Positions 1 to 8,631 of a stretch of DNA of 64,000 nucleotides are shown piece after piece; position 1 is the first letter of the stretch, and every line of letters begins with the position of its first letter. The stretch is from Chitinophagaceae bacterium (GTDB taxonomy: Bacteria > Bacteroidota > Bacteroidia > Chitinophagales > Chitinophagaceae). Below the pieces are notes generated by a model. That model worked only from the letters and a program-made list of their open reading frames with translations, was not told the DNA's origin and did not search any database. The translations under genes were made by a program, and so were the position numbers. Location: assembly GCA_947446645.1 (NCBI GenBank), contig CANFHA010000007.1, positions 62,001-126,000 on the forward strand. The letters run 5' to 3'.

Positions 1-559
1 AACCAAGGATGATGAGGAACTGCAATTTCTGTGTATGCGCAACAGCCTTGGCGCCGCCGGTATAGGTGTATATCAGCAGCAGGCCACCCATAACTACATT
101 GGTCAGGTAAATGTTCCACCCCAATATGGATGAAAGAATAATGGCGGGGGCATAAATGCTGATACCCGTAGACAGCCCACGGGACAAGAGGAACAAGAGT
201 GATGTGAACAGGCGGGTTTTACGGTCGAAACGCTCTTCAAGATACTGGTAGGCGGTATAGACATTCAGCCTGCGAAAGATGGGGATAAAAGTGACACAGA
301 TGACTATCATGGCGATGGGAAGGCCGAAGTAATACTGCACAAACCGCATCCCATCTGTATATGCTTGCCCCGGTGCGGAGAGAAATGTGATGGCACTGGC
401 CTGCGTAGCCATGATACCCAACAAAACTACGTACCAGGGCATCTGCTTATCTGCCAGCAGGTAGCTATGCGCCCCACTCTGCCCACGGCCTTTGTAGAGG
501 CCATATGCGATCATGGTGGCGAGGGTAATGAATAATACTATCCAGTCAGGAGTGCCCAT
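1..559 (-). CDS. sodium:solute symporter (SSS family), N-terminal part, cut by window edge
   Basis: About 186 N-terminal residues are visible; the gene runs off the left edge. The ATG at 559 opens a very hydrophobic protein beginning MGTPDWIVLFITLATM, with four or five likely membrane helices. The segments WYVVLLGIMATQASAITFLS and NVYTAYQYLEERFD are typical of sodium/solute symporters (SSS, LeuT-like fold), which couple Na+ entry to uptake of sugars, amino acids or vitamins. The TAYQYLEERF motif is a family hallmark. The substrate cannot be told from this fragment. It is followed downstream-to-upstream by the PAS sensor gene on the same strand, with 85 nt between them. Confidence 0.85.
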   Translation of the reverse strand, partial: MGTPDWIVLFITLATMIAYGLYKGRGQSGAHSYLLADKQMPWYVVLLGIMATQASAITFLSAPGQAYTDGMRFVQYYFGLPIAMIVICVTFIPIFRRLNVYTAYQYLEERFDRKTRLFTSLLFLLSRGLSTGISIYAPAIILSSILGWNIYLTNVVMGGLLLIYTYTGGAKAVAHTQKLQFLIILG

Positions 560-644
560 TTATTGCGAATAGTGATCGGAAAGATAGGTGTATTTGTAAA
601 CCGGGCAAAAAGCATTTCCTGGTGTGCGAAAATTGTCCAATGAT

Positions 645-2186
645 CTACTGCTCTACAGGTATATCATGCGCTTTAACACTGATGTCATGAACAATTTCGT
701 CCAGTTCATCTGCTGTTATATTAAAATAACCAACCCATTTTTCGAATTCAACCGAGCTCATTTCGGTTTCCCTAAGCACATGCACCAGCCCCATCATCCG
801 GGCAAGCGGTGCCCGGACCACGTGAGATTGTATCCAGGCTATTTCCCGAAGTTTTCTGTTCTGCTCTTCAATATCATTTAAATATTGAACGCGCTCTGTG
901 ATGTTGTGGTAGTTAACGATATAAGCCTTTACGCTCTCATTTTCAAGCAGGTTAGTGATGGTTCCCTTCAGCCATACATAATGGCCTTCTGTATGCAGTA
1001 CACGGCACTGGCTATGAAGCGGTACGCCAGGCAATGATCTGGCCTTTTCAAATATCTCAATAGTGTCCTGCAAATCATCAGGATGAATAAAATCGAAAAT
1101 CCCCTTATCCTTGATCTCGCCAGGGCTGAACCCACTCGTGCGACCAACTGCGGGGCTTTGATATACAATTTTCCCGGTTTCGTCAAAAAGCATGATCTCA
1201 TCGGTGAGGTTCTCAGTCAACGCCCTGTGCTTTTCCTCACTTTGCTTTAGTTTTATTTCGGCAAGTTTACGCTCTGTAATGTTGTTAAATACGCCATCTA
1301 TATGCATAGGCGACCCATCTTCAGCAAAGATGAGTCTTACGCTGGCGGATATGTATACAAACTCCCCATCTTTTGCTCTGAATTTTATCTCGTACTCTTT
1401 CAGTGTTTTTCGTTCTTTAAGGTCGCGGATAAACGCTTCCCGCTGTGCCGGATCATAATAATAACTAGCAACGCTGGTGCCCAGCAATTCCTCCCGGTTG
1501 TATCCCAAATGTTCTTGTATTGATGGGCTTACTTCCAATATCGTACCGTCAAGCGCTGTCCTGAAGAATACGTTGATGGCGTTCTCGAAGATGTTACGGA
1601 ATTTCAATTCACTTTCCCTGAGTTTTTCCATGGCCATGCTATTCTGGTGATTAACGATGTATTGCAAGACACTCATAACCAGTGCGGCTGCCAAAAAACC
1701 AAGCCAATAAGAAACGGGGTTCTTAAACAACGGAGTTACAGGCAGCAGTTGATTAACCTGGAGCGCGAGTATGACCGAAGAGACTAATACAGCGATAATA
1801 GCAGTAGTTACACCTCCCCGCTTCCCGAGCAATATGCCTGCTGCAAAAATAGTAGGTGGGTACGTCATCATTGCAGGTGTGGTAACACCCCCGGATACAA
1901 GTGCAGCAATAGAGGTAATAGTGATGCAGGTGCCGAGAAACATATATGCAGCAGCTAGCGAATAACCTTTCTTATTGACAAATAAAGTAACGCTAAAAGC
2001 TAAAAAAACAGCAGCAAGAATGGCGGAATCATGGACCAAAAAATCATGATTCAGCAATACCCTGATCGAAAACAATGCGGTTAGAATTATCACCCAGATC
2101 CGGCATAAGGCATAGACCAGGTACGATCTCCGGTTATCTCCGGTAATGCTGTTTTCCTCATTTGCAAACGGGAGAAAAATATTCAA
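645..2186 (-). CDS. membrane-bound PAS-domain sensor with histidine-type DHp segment but no ATPase domain
   Basis: The 513-residue protein has about six membrane helices in residues 25-190, then two PAS/PAC repeats (about 195-320 and 320-445), then a short C-terminal helix pair. That last part reads IQSHVVRAPLARMMGL, with His455 in the position of a phospho-accepting histidine of a kinase DHp domain. No HATPase_c domain follows; the protein stops about 60 residues later. Such truncated PAS proteins are known in Bacteroidota, but how they signal is unclear; they may be phosphorylated in trans. The frame is closed by a stop just upstream (2199-2201) and has no ATG near its 5' end, so a TTG start at 2186 is the best choice. 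Ligand unknown. Confidence 0.8.
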   Translation of the reverse strand: MNIFLPFANEENSITGDNRRSYLVYALCRIWVIILTALFSIRVLLNHDFLVHDSAILAAVFLAFSVTLFVNKKGYSLAAAYMFLGTCITITSIAALVSGGVTTPAMMTYPPTIFAAGILLGKRGGVTTAIIAVLVSSVILALQVNQLLPVTPLFKNPVSYWLGFLAAALVMSVLQYIVNHQNSMAMEKLRESELKFRNIFENAINVFFRTALDGTILEVSPSIQEHLGYNREELLGTSVASYYYDPAQREAFIRDLKERKTLKEYEIKFRAKDGEFVYISASVRLIFAEDGSPMHIDGVFNNITERKLAEIKLKQSEEKHRALTENLTDEIMLFDETGKIVYQSPAVGRTSGFSPGEIKDKGIFDFIHPDDLQDTIEIFEKARSLPGVPLHSQCRVLHTEGHYVWLKGTITNLLENESVKAYIVNYHNITERVQYLNDIEEQNRKLREIAWIQSHVVRAPLARMMGLVHVLRETEMSSVEFEKWVGYFNITADELDEIVHDISVKAHDIPVEQ

Positions 2187-2398
2187 AGAAGAAACGATTT
2201 AGTGTGTGCATTAAAATCAAGCTACTGTAAACATAAAAAGTTTAGATCAAATATCATTGTGCACGATGAATAAATATCCATTTGCTGGTGCCCAGATGCC
2301 ATGGAGAGAATGATACAATCAATATGAAACAATTGCAACGCACTGCCGCCCAGGCAGCTTGAGACAGGCCAATTTTGACATCAGTTCGTTTCGAGTTC

Positions 2399-2854
2399 TT
2401 AATACGAATCAAAATGGTAAATAGACCCAAAATGTCCATTAATATCTTCGACCACGCTGACACAATCTTTCTTGGGAAAAAAATATGCACTTATGTATAC
2501 ATCGGGGAAATGGCTCGCGATACTAAGACATTTGCAACTGTTGGAATACGCCAGCATATTTGAGTCAGCTTGAATGAGGTAAAATATGCTTATATAATGC
2601 AGGCAAGGAAAAGCTATTGTAGTATCGTTTATCACACTAACGGCAAGTGAAGTATCTGTAAATAAGACGATCGAATCCTCCGGGTAAGTGAACTGCCAGG
2701 AATCTTCGAAACGATGCCAATGCCGCTGGCCAGCCATAAGATGAGCATACTTTGTCGCATATACAAACTTAGGGTCATTTGGTGCGGCTTGTTGTTTTTT
2801 ACATGCCATCGTCACAAGGACAAATAATAACAATATCAAAAGAGAGTCGCGCAT
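2399..2854 (-). CDS. small lipoprotein, function unknown
   Basis: The ATG at 2854 gives a 151-residue product with a lipoprotein signal (MRDSLLILLLFVLVTMACKK, Cys at the lipobox). A longer frame to 2935 exists but adds residues without a signal-peptide character, so the internal start is preferred. No domain is recognised. Its layout (M-x-G around residue 40, a His-rich stretch, then DTSLAVSVINDTTIAF) resembles the next lipoprotein at 3070-3519, suggesting a paralogous pair. It is probably anchored in the outer or inner membrane facing the periplasm. Confidence 0.65.
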   Translation of the reverse strand: MRDSLLILLLFVLVTMACKKQQAAPNDPKFVYATKYAHLMAGQRHWHRFEDSWQFTYPEDSIVLFTDTSLAVSVINDTTIAFPCLHYISIFYLIQADSNMLAYSNSCKCLSIASHFPDVYISAYFFPKKDCVSVVEDINGHFGSIYHFDSY

Positions 2855-3069
2855 GGGTTTATAATTTTGGATAAATCGAACGTATATTTTATTTCCAATA
2901 ACGCGTGAACCAGTAATAAAGTATAATTTGAACAATCAGCACAAGCACCACCGCCAGGTACCATAACTTGTAACTTCTGTTTTTAACTTGTACCATAGCG
3001 AAAATGAATATGACTTAAATGCAAGCTTGCATCGTCGTGCAGTGAATTGTAAACAACAGATAAGAGAAT

Positions 3070-3519
3070 TTAATGCCCATGAGCTGTATAGTTTATTACC
3101 CTGTCATCAACGCCGTTAATATTATAAATACCGTCTGCAAGGTCTATAGTATTTGCATTGTAGTTGTACGTCAGGATCACCTTGTGGCATGATGGCCCAC
3201 AGTAAGTACCGGTATCATTTACAAAGATGACGTTGGTAGCCGTTGTGTATTCGTCTACTATATAAAGACGGGTTCCTGCAACTTCTACAATGTCTTTGTT
3301 TAGCACTGACAGCACTATGGATGTATCGTTGAGCGCATAAAGGCTGTCGCGGGTAAAGCCGTTGTTGTGATAGTGCTGCCTTGCGTTTGCCTGGTATTTA
3401 ATAGATCCTGTCATGCGCTGCATACCGTACTTGTCATATTGGTATGCCTCTTTCGGCTTGCAGCTGTGCAGCAAGCAGGCAGAAAGCAGGAAAAGCAGGC
3501 CGGTAAGTAAATGTTTCAT
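3070..3519 (-). CDS. small lipoprotein, function unknown (paralogue-like to the 2399-2854 gene)
   Basis: The product has 149 residues and opens with a clear lipoprotein signal (LLFLLSACLLHSCKPKEAYQ). The middle part DTSIVLSVLNKDIVEV lines up with DTSLAVSVINDTTIAF of the neighbouring lipoprotein, and both have a histidine-containing stretch before it. The C-terminal half holds two cysteines (YCGPSC) that could form a disulphide or bind a metal. No known family is recognised. It lies 215 nt upstream of its apparent relative on the same strand. Confidence 0.65.
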   Translation of the reverse strand: MKHLLTGLLFLLSACLLHSCKPKEAYQYDKYGMQRMTGSIKYQANARQHYHNNGFTRDSLYALNDTSIVLSVLNKDIVEVAGTRLYIVDEYTTATNVIFVNDTGTYCGPSCHKVILTYNYNANTIDLADGIYNINGVDDRVINYTAHGH

Positions 3520-3644
3520 TTGGAATAAAAATACTAATTAATCGGCATCTCACTAAATCTAACATTATCAGCAAAAATCTCAAAGAGCCACTAAGCGATG
3601 ACGGCGCAATAGATCTTCAATACAGCATATACAACCATATGTGA

Positions 3645-6116
3645 CTATTTACCTACACTCAGCATATTCATCAACAGGTGTATAGCGCCTTTGTTGCCCG
3701 CAGGCAGCTGGCGATTGAAGGAAAGGCATGTGTAGATGTAGTTGCCTTTGCCTACTTTGGCGTAAAGGGTGCCGCCGCTGAGTGGTTGTTCGCCCTCGTC
3801 GTGCATAGAGAATATAGTCTTGTATTTTTCATCCCATTTGGATGCAAAGTAGAGGCCACGCTCCTGCACCCAGCCAGTGAAGTCGGCATCAGTTATTTTG
3901 TTGGGGTAAGTGAGCAGGCGGCTGGCCGGGTCTGTGAATGTAACCTTCGCATCTTCCTCAGTAACACGGTCAGAAGTAATGGAGAATGGGTAAGGGCCCA
4001 GTTTGGTAGTAGCAAGATCCTGGGTCGTATTGTACTGCATAACGAGAGTGCGACCATTATTTGCATATTCAAACAATACAGGCAACCAGTAGGACATAAG
4101 TTTCTCAACGTTTGCCGCCCTGATTCCGGTGATTATAGCGTCATATTTCTTAAGCTTTGCAGCGCTGGTGAGGTCTGTTTCTTTAAGTACATCTACCTCA
4201 AGGCCGGCAAGACGGAGGAAGGCAGGGATATAATCGCCTGCACCTTCTATATACCCTATGCGTTTGGCCGTACACTTCCAGTCGCAATGCAGCACTTTGG
4301 CGAAGGGCTCAGTGAAGTATTGAAGTGATGGCAAGTGATTATATTGAATTAAGTGCATTGACTTTTTGTAGTTCTCCGTGCCGGCAGAAAGAGTCGCATA
4401 CAAATAAAAATCTTCCTTTCCTTCGCTTGTGGGCAGTTTTGGAGCTGCGCGAAATGCGATAATAGTATCGGTTGATGAACTTAAATGGCTAATGTGAATA
4501 GTTGCCAGCGGTACGGTCGACTTACTGCCGGATATAACCAGGTCTGCATCTTTAATATCCTTGTAGGCATGCACTCTCACTTCAGACTGGATTGTACCAT
4601 CAGCATTTGTAACAATCAGTGCGCTGTTAAATGCCAAAGTAGCACCGGGAACTATGCGCAATTGCTCAACGACATCACCCTTGATAGGGTCCGTCTTTTT
4701 GAACGACAGAGGTACAGGTAGCGAATAATTAATACCATTAACCGATAAGTGCAAAACAGCATTAAGGTTGTCTGGAGTCTCTGGCAGGCCAAGTAAAGTA
4801 TCGTTTGGTATTGCAAACAGGTCTTTTTCGGGATGGGGGCTTGCGAGCCAGTATGGCTGCGTAAGCGGCGCATTGGGCGGAATTGAAATATTGTGCTCAA
4901 ACGTGAGCAATGTATCCATAGATATGCGCAGGCTGGTTGTTGTGTCTCCGTTGCTCCAGCTTATACCGGACAGGGTAACAGGAATATGAGAACGCCCAAT
5001 GACATGGAGTGTAAAAGGCAGTGTGGCACCGGCCGCTGTTTGTGGCTGTTTGGTGTACAGCTCGGCCATAAGCCCTGTGCAGTCGAGGATTGTTTGGTCA
5101 ATTTCCTTTAATTTCTGAGTACGCCAGTATTCGTCTTTTACTTCTTCTATTTTTTTACGCACGGCAAACAATGCAGGCAGGCTGGATTCCGGGCGTTTGA
5201 AATCGAACTGGTCGGCCATGGTTTGCAAGTCGGTGCCGATATCGGGGCGGCCTACCCTGCTCCATGTAATGTCAATGCCATCAAATAGCGAGTTAGTGAG
5301 CGAGTCGCCATCTACGAGTTTAAAATATTCGGTTCGTACACCCGGAGTGCTGGGCGTACCGGCGCCCTGGCTCTTGTGTATGCTGCGGCTTTGGCCGGCG
5401 AGCTCACCAGAGCCCATACCAAACAAGGGCATATACTGCCCTACCGGAACTTTGAACTGGCTTTCGGAAGTTGTGTTACGATTACCAAAGCGATAAGTGT
5501 TTTGCAACAGGCGCTTTGGCTGCCATGCAGGAAAATATTTAAGTTGCTCGGTGTATTGCATTTTGTCTCCGGCCATTTTAAAGGCTTTTGCAGCAATGAT
5601 GGCAGATGCTGCATGCTGACCATGCCCGGCAAGGGTATCTGGCGGGAAGCGGCAAATAACGACATCCGGCCGGAATTTGCGCATTACCCAAACGGCATCG
5701 TATGTAAGCAGATATTGCGGCCAGTGTTTGAAGGTTTCTTCATTTGTTTTTGAGAAACCGAAGTCTATAGCGCGTGAGAAGAATTGCTCGGCACCATCGA
5801 GCCTACGGGCTTCCATGAGCTCGTGGGTGCGTATAAGCCCCAATGCTTCACCGGTTTCGCTGCCCAGAATGTTCTGGCCACCATCACCACGGGTAAGGGA
5901 GAGGTAAGCTGTGCGAATATTGCGGTCGTTGACCAGCCAGGCCAGGAGCCGTGTATTCTCGTCATCAGGGTGTGCGGCAACGTAAAGCACATTTACAAGA
6001 TGCTGCATCTGGGCAAGCTCGTGGTAAATTTTCTCTGAGCTTGCCGGGCGCACTTGCTGTGCAGAGGCAGTAGCTGATGCACCAGCGAGCAGTAAGGCGG
6101 AAACTAATTTTCTCAT
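3645..6116 (-). CDS. PIG-L family deacetylase, long secreted form
   Basis: The 823-residue protein starts with a signal peptide (MRKLVSALLLAGASATASAQ). The N-terminal third carries the zinc-binding motif AHPDDE (His49 to Glu53) and a second motif GHGQHAAS near residue 165; both are hallmarks of the PIG-L/LmbE N-acetylglucosamine deacetylase fold (MshB, BshB, PIG-L). The remaining 500 residues look like beta-rich and ThuA-like regions found in the long Bacteroidota members. The natural substrate is likely an N-acetylated sugar outside the cytoplasm, which is inference. ATG at 6116 is the only sensible start. The gene stands alone between two minus-strand genes. Confidence 0.85.
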   Translation of the reverse strand: MRKLVSALLLAGASATASAQQVRPASSEKIYHELAQMQHLVNVLYVAAHPDDENTRLLAWLVNDRNIRTAYLSLTRGDGGQNILGSETGEALGLIRTHELMEARRLDGAEQFFSRAIDFGFSKTNEETFKHWPQYLLTYDAVWVMRKFRPDVVICRFPPDTLAGHGQHAASAIIAAKAFKMAGDKMQYTEQLKYFPAWQPKRLLQNTYRFGNRNTTSESQFKVPVGQYMPLFGMGSGELAGQSRSIHKSQGAGTPSTPGVRTEYFKLVDGDSLTNSLFDGIDITWSRVGRPDIGTDLQTMADQFDFKRPESSLPALFAVRKKIEEVKDEYWRTQKLKEIDQTILDCTGLMAELYTKQPQTAAGATLPFTLHVIGRSHIPVTLSGISWSNGDTTTSLRISMDTLLTFEHNISIPPNAPLTQPYWLASPHPEKDLFAIPNDTLLGLPETPDNLNAVLHLSVNGINYSLPVPLSFKKTDPIKGDVVEQLRIVPGATLAFNSALIVTNADGTIQSEVRVHAYKDIKDADLVISGSKSTVPLATIHISHLSSSTDTIIAFRAAPKLPTSEGKEDFYLYATLSAGTENYKKSMHLIQYNHLPSLQYFTEPFAKVLHCDWKCTAKRIGYIEGAGDYIPAFLRLAGLEVDVLKETDLTSAAKLKKYDAIITGIRAANVEKLMSYWLPVLFEYANNGRTLVMQYNTTQDLATTKLGPYPFSITSDRVTEEDAKVTFTDPASRLLTYPNKITDADFTGWVQERGLYFASKWDEKYKTIFSMHDEGEQPLSGGTLYAKVGKGNYIYTCLSFNRQLPAGNKGAIHLLMNMLSVGK

Positions 6117-6165
6117 GATGTGTGTTGAAGAATGCGCGAATATAGGATTGTTTTAAAAAACAAAA

Positions 6166-6196
6166 CCGGCAATTCAGTCTATGACCAAATTGCCGG
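6166..6196 (-). terminator. rho-independent terminator after the DUF2911 gene
   Basis: CCGGCAATT (6166-6174) pairs with AATTGCCGG (6188-6196). On the minus strand the stem is followed by TTTTGTTTTTT. It lies 24 nt after the DUF2911 stop codon. Confidence 0.8.
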
Positions 6197-6219
6197 AATT
6201 TATAATGCGGTTGTCTTAA

Positions 6220-7095
6220 TTATTTTTCAAGATCCTGCCTGTGGCGGACAGACTTGTTGATTTCGTCTATGATTTTGTTGTTGTTAGCTATGTACTCAGC
6301 TTCGTTTGCTGTGCCTTTTGCCATTTCCATAGATTTCTTTGCGGCAGCAATAGCTTCATCGTTGTTGCCTTTCCTCTTTTCTATGCGGGCCTTAAGATAC
6401 CACATATAATAAGCTTTTGGATCCTGCTCCAGTGCTTTGTTTACATAGCTGCTGGCGACGTCGGTCTTCTGGTTAGTTTCGTAGTAGTAGTTAGCCGCCT
6501 GGAAATAAGGAACGGTTGGCGGATGGTTAACAGCCTTGTCTATATTAGACTCAACCGCTTCCATGTTACGAGCTACAACAGACAGTGCAATTTTTGTCCT
6601 TTCCCATACCAGTTCAATTTTGCAGGTAGTGTAAGTAATATCAGTAATATTGATAGTAAATGTCTGCACGTCTTCTTCAAGCTTAATAGATTTAACTGTG
6701 AAGCGTGCTACATCATTTTCTTTTGAGTAACCATCAGCACCCCAGTTACCTGTGCCTGTGTTGAGTATTACTCTCCACTGGTCTTTATCGGGCATGGTGT
6801 ACATTGCGTATTCACCTGCTTTTACTTTCTGGCCAGCTATTTCCACGTCCTCACCAAATTTTATTTTGGTAGCTGCGTTAGCACCTGTGCGCCAGATTTT
6901 ACCGTATGGCACTATGTCTCCAAATACCTTGCGCCCACGCATAGAAGGGCGGCTATAACTGATCTCTATATTTGAGATCGAAAAGTCCTGCGAGATTTTC
7001 GCGGTGGGACTAAGAGCCGGGAGCTTTAGAGAACTTTGCGCATAAGTGGCCAATGATGTGGCAACAAATAATACGGAAAGAAAAAGTTGTCTCAT
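6220..7095 (-). CDS. DUF2911 domain protein with C-terminal TPR-like helices
   Basis: The ATG at 7095 gives 291 residues with a signal peptide (MRQLFLSVLFVATSLATYAQ). Residues 25-190 match the DUF2911 family, recognised by ISYSRPSMRGRKVFG, PYGKIWRTGANAATKI and the later AGEYAMYTMP and WGA motifs. Residues 200-280 form helical repeats of TPR type (AANYYYETNQ, ALEQDPKAYYMWYLKARI). The role of the family is not established; it is common in Bacteroidota and is exported. An upstream extension to 7257 is open but has no signal peptide in a sensible position, so the shorter start is used. A good terminator follows. Confidence 0.85.
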   Translation of the reverse strand: MRQLFLSVLFVATSLATYAQSSLKLPALSPTAKISQDFSISNIEISYSRPSMRGRKVFGDIVPYGKIWRTGANAATKIKFGEDVEIAGQKVKAGEYAMYTMPDKDQWRVILNTGTGNWGADGYSKENDVARFTVKSIKLEEDVQTFTINITDITYTTCKIELVWERTKIALSVVARNMEAVESNIDKAVNHPPTVPYFQAANYYYETNQKTDVASSYVNKALEQDPKAYYMWYLKARIEKRKGNNDEAIAAAKKSMEMAKGTANEAEYIANNNKIIDEINKSVRHRQDLEK

Positions 7096-7289
7096 GAGTT
7101 GTGTTTGTTTTTGAAGGTGCAAAATACGAAGTAAGTTGATTAGTTGTTCTGTTGATTTGTTGAATAGTTTGTGGATTGCTTGCTCACATCTTGCAGGATG
7201 AAGCATCAAGGGAAGACAATGACATTTTTTATACTTGATACGGTGGTGAAAATGCAAGGCACTAGCTTAAGGTTGTAACAAAAAAAAGT

Positions 7290-7313
7290 CCCGATACCAT
7301 TACTGGCATCGGG
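7290..7313 (-). terminator. orphan hairpin with minus-strand T-tract
   Basis: CCCGAT..CC pairs with GG..ATCGGG across a short loop, and the minus-strand reading is followed by ACTTTTTTTG. It has the form of a rho-independent terminator for transcripts from the right, yet no minus-strand protein gene lies between it and the plus-strand Hsp20 gene. Confidence 0.6.
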
Positions 7314-7622
7314 AAAGGACTGAGCTTACTAACCCATCATTGTATAGCAAATGTCCTAAAAAAGTTTTGTATTTTAAAATAAATATTTCACATATATATT
7401 TGGTTTTTTAAAGAGGTAAGGCTGCGCTGCAGTTTGCAAGTTTACCTGCGCAGCGGGATAGAAAATATAGTTTTAGATTGTCATTTATGTCATTTTAGTT
7501 GGTTAAATTGCAAAAAAACGGCCGAAATGGCGCTAATGTAGATTTAACACTGCCATAATAGCGGTTCTTTTGAAAAGGTACATAGTTTGCAATAGAACTA
7601 TCAAACACAAAAACTAAACAAA
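7314..7622. other. intergenic stretch, possible small RNA on minus strand
   Basis: AT-rich region before the Hsp20 gene with no convincing reading frame. It contains an inverted repeat GCTGCGC / GCGCAGC (about 7422-7457). With the orphan terminator at 7290-7313 this could be an untranslated RNA, but no promoter with a good -7 box was found. It must also hold the Hsp20 promoter. Confidence 0.3.
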
Positions 7623-8066
7623 ATGTACTACAAAAGAAACTACAGCATAACGCCCCGCACATTAGGCGGAATGATGGAAGACATGGTTCAGACAGGCTGG
7701 ACCAAATTAAATGAAGAAGTAAGCTCATATGTGGCGCCTGTGAATATACAGGAAACAGAAAAGAGCTACGACCTGCACCTGGTAGCACCGGGACTAAAAA
7801 AGGAAGATTTCAAGATCAATCTTGAAAAGGACACTTTGACAATCTCTTATGAGAAGACTGCGCAGAACGAGGAGAGCAAGGATGAGTCCAAAGAAAAATG
7901 GCTCAGAAGCGAATATCGTATGAGGTCCTTTAAAAGGAGCTTCTCATTAAATGAGAAAGTGGATGCAGGAAATATATCAGCGAAATACAATGACGGCGTA
8001 TTGCTGGTGACACTGCCTAAGAAAAAAGTAAGCGAACCAGTGAAACACGAGATAGCTGTAAACTAG
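7623..8066 (+). CDS. Hsp20/alpha-crystallin family small heat-shock protein
   Basis: The 147-residue protein has a short N-terminal arm and an alpha-crystallin domain from about residue 38 to the end. Diagnostic motifs are APGLKKEDFKINLEKDTLTI, FKRSFSLNEKVDAGNISAKY and DGVLLVTLPKK. Small heat-shock proteins hold unfolding proteins in soluble oligomers, in the cytoplasm, without ATP. The size is normal for bacterial members. It is a single-gene unit closed by a terminator shared with RNase P RNA. Heat control is expected from the family, but no CIRCE-like site was seen. Confidence 0.93.
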   Translation: MYYKRNYSITPRTLGGMMEDMVQTGWTKLNEEVSSYVAPVNIQETEKSYDLHLVAPGLKKEDFKINLEKDTLTISYEKTAQNEESKDESKEKWLRSEYRMRSFKRSFSLNEKVDAGNISAKYNDGVLLVTLPKKKVSEPVKHEIAVN

Positions 8067-8155
8067 TCGTAAGTCCACGATACAACAACGCGAGATGAGG
8101 TTGAGTGAGTGAAGAGTGTTTTTAGTGTGAGTGAGTGTGTGAATTGAAAACAGAA

Positions 8156-8187
8156 GGAGGCGGTGAAAACCCGCCTCCCTGTTTTTT
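8156..8187. terminator. bidirectional terminator between Hsp20 gene and rnpB
   Basis: Perfect 8-bp stem GGAGGCGG (8156-8163) / CCGCCTCC (8171-8178), followed by CTGTTTTTT on the plus strand and by TTCTGTTTTC on the minus strand. It can end both convergent transcripts. Confidence 0.85.
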
Positions 8188-8201
8188 GGTCAAAAGAAAA
8201 A

Positions 8202-8551
8202 CTACAAAACCTGTAAGCCGGATCCTGTGTCCCGCACTGCGGGATGGCTATCATTTATCTGGGATGCTGCTCACGCAGCACCTCGAGCTGCCAACCCACG
8301 CACATCGGACGAGCCATCCTCAAGCGCACGCTTATTTGGCATTTCAGCACGCAAGGTTTACCCCTATTCATTGTTGCCAATGTATACCGTAGTCTCTTAC
8401 ACTACTTTTTCACCCTTACCCCGAAAGGCGGTTATTTTCTGTGGCACTGTCTGTTCCCTGCTACAGGACCTACCCGTTAGGTAGTGCGCTGCTCTTTGCT
8501 GTCCGGACTTTCCTCCGGTATTTGCATACCGGCGATAACCCGGTTTTGTAG
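8202..8551 (-). ncRNA. rnpB: RNase P RNA, bacterial type A
   Basis: The minus strand carries the universal core GAGGAAAGTCCGGAC near its 5' end, the internal AAGGGTGAAAAAGT and GTAAGAGACTAC segments of the P8-P10 specificity region, the GGGGTAA-type element and the 3' core ACAGGATCCGGCTTACAG. The ends CTACAAAAC and GTTTTGTAG (8543-8551 and 8202-8210) pair to form helix P1, fixing the boundaries at about 350 nt. It is the catalytic RNA that trims tRNA 5' leaders. A -7 promoter box lies immediately upstream and a terminator immediately downstream. Confidence 0.95.
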
Positions 8552-8556
8552 CATTA

Positions 8557-8564
8557 CAAAAGTA
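8557..8564 (-). promoter_or_regulatory. -7 promoter box of rnpB
   Basis: The minus strand reads TACTTTTG, an exact match to the Bacteroidota TAnnTTTG element, 5 nt before the P1 helix start. The matching -33 TTTG is not at the usual distance. Confidence 0.6.
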
Positions 8565-8617
8565 GTTTAAAATTCAAAAGCCATCCGGAAAGCTTTCGGG
8601 ACAAAATTCAAAACTTG

Positions 8618-8625
8618 TAAGTTTG
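8618..8625 (+). promoter_or_regulatory. -7 promoter box of the TraB/GumN gene
   Basis: TAAGTTTG matches TAnnTTTG exactly and ends 6 nt before the start codon at 8632, so the transcript would have almost no leader. Confidence 0.45.
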
Positions 8626-8631
8626 TAGATA

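Noticed and set aside
2254-2490. 78-codon minus-strand frame
   Set aside because: Overlaps the lipoprotein gene at 2399-2854 in another frame and starts inside it.
3678-4328. 216-codon plus-strand frame
   Set aside because: Lies wholly inside the PIG-L gene on the opposite strand and has no signal or known motif; it is a shadow frame.
8135-8484. Several plus-strand frames over the RNase P RNA
   Set aside because: They coincide with the conserved rnpB structure on the minus strand.
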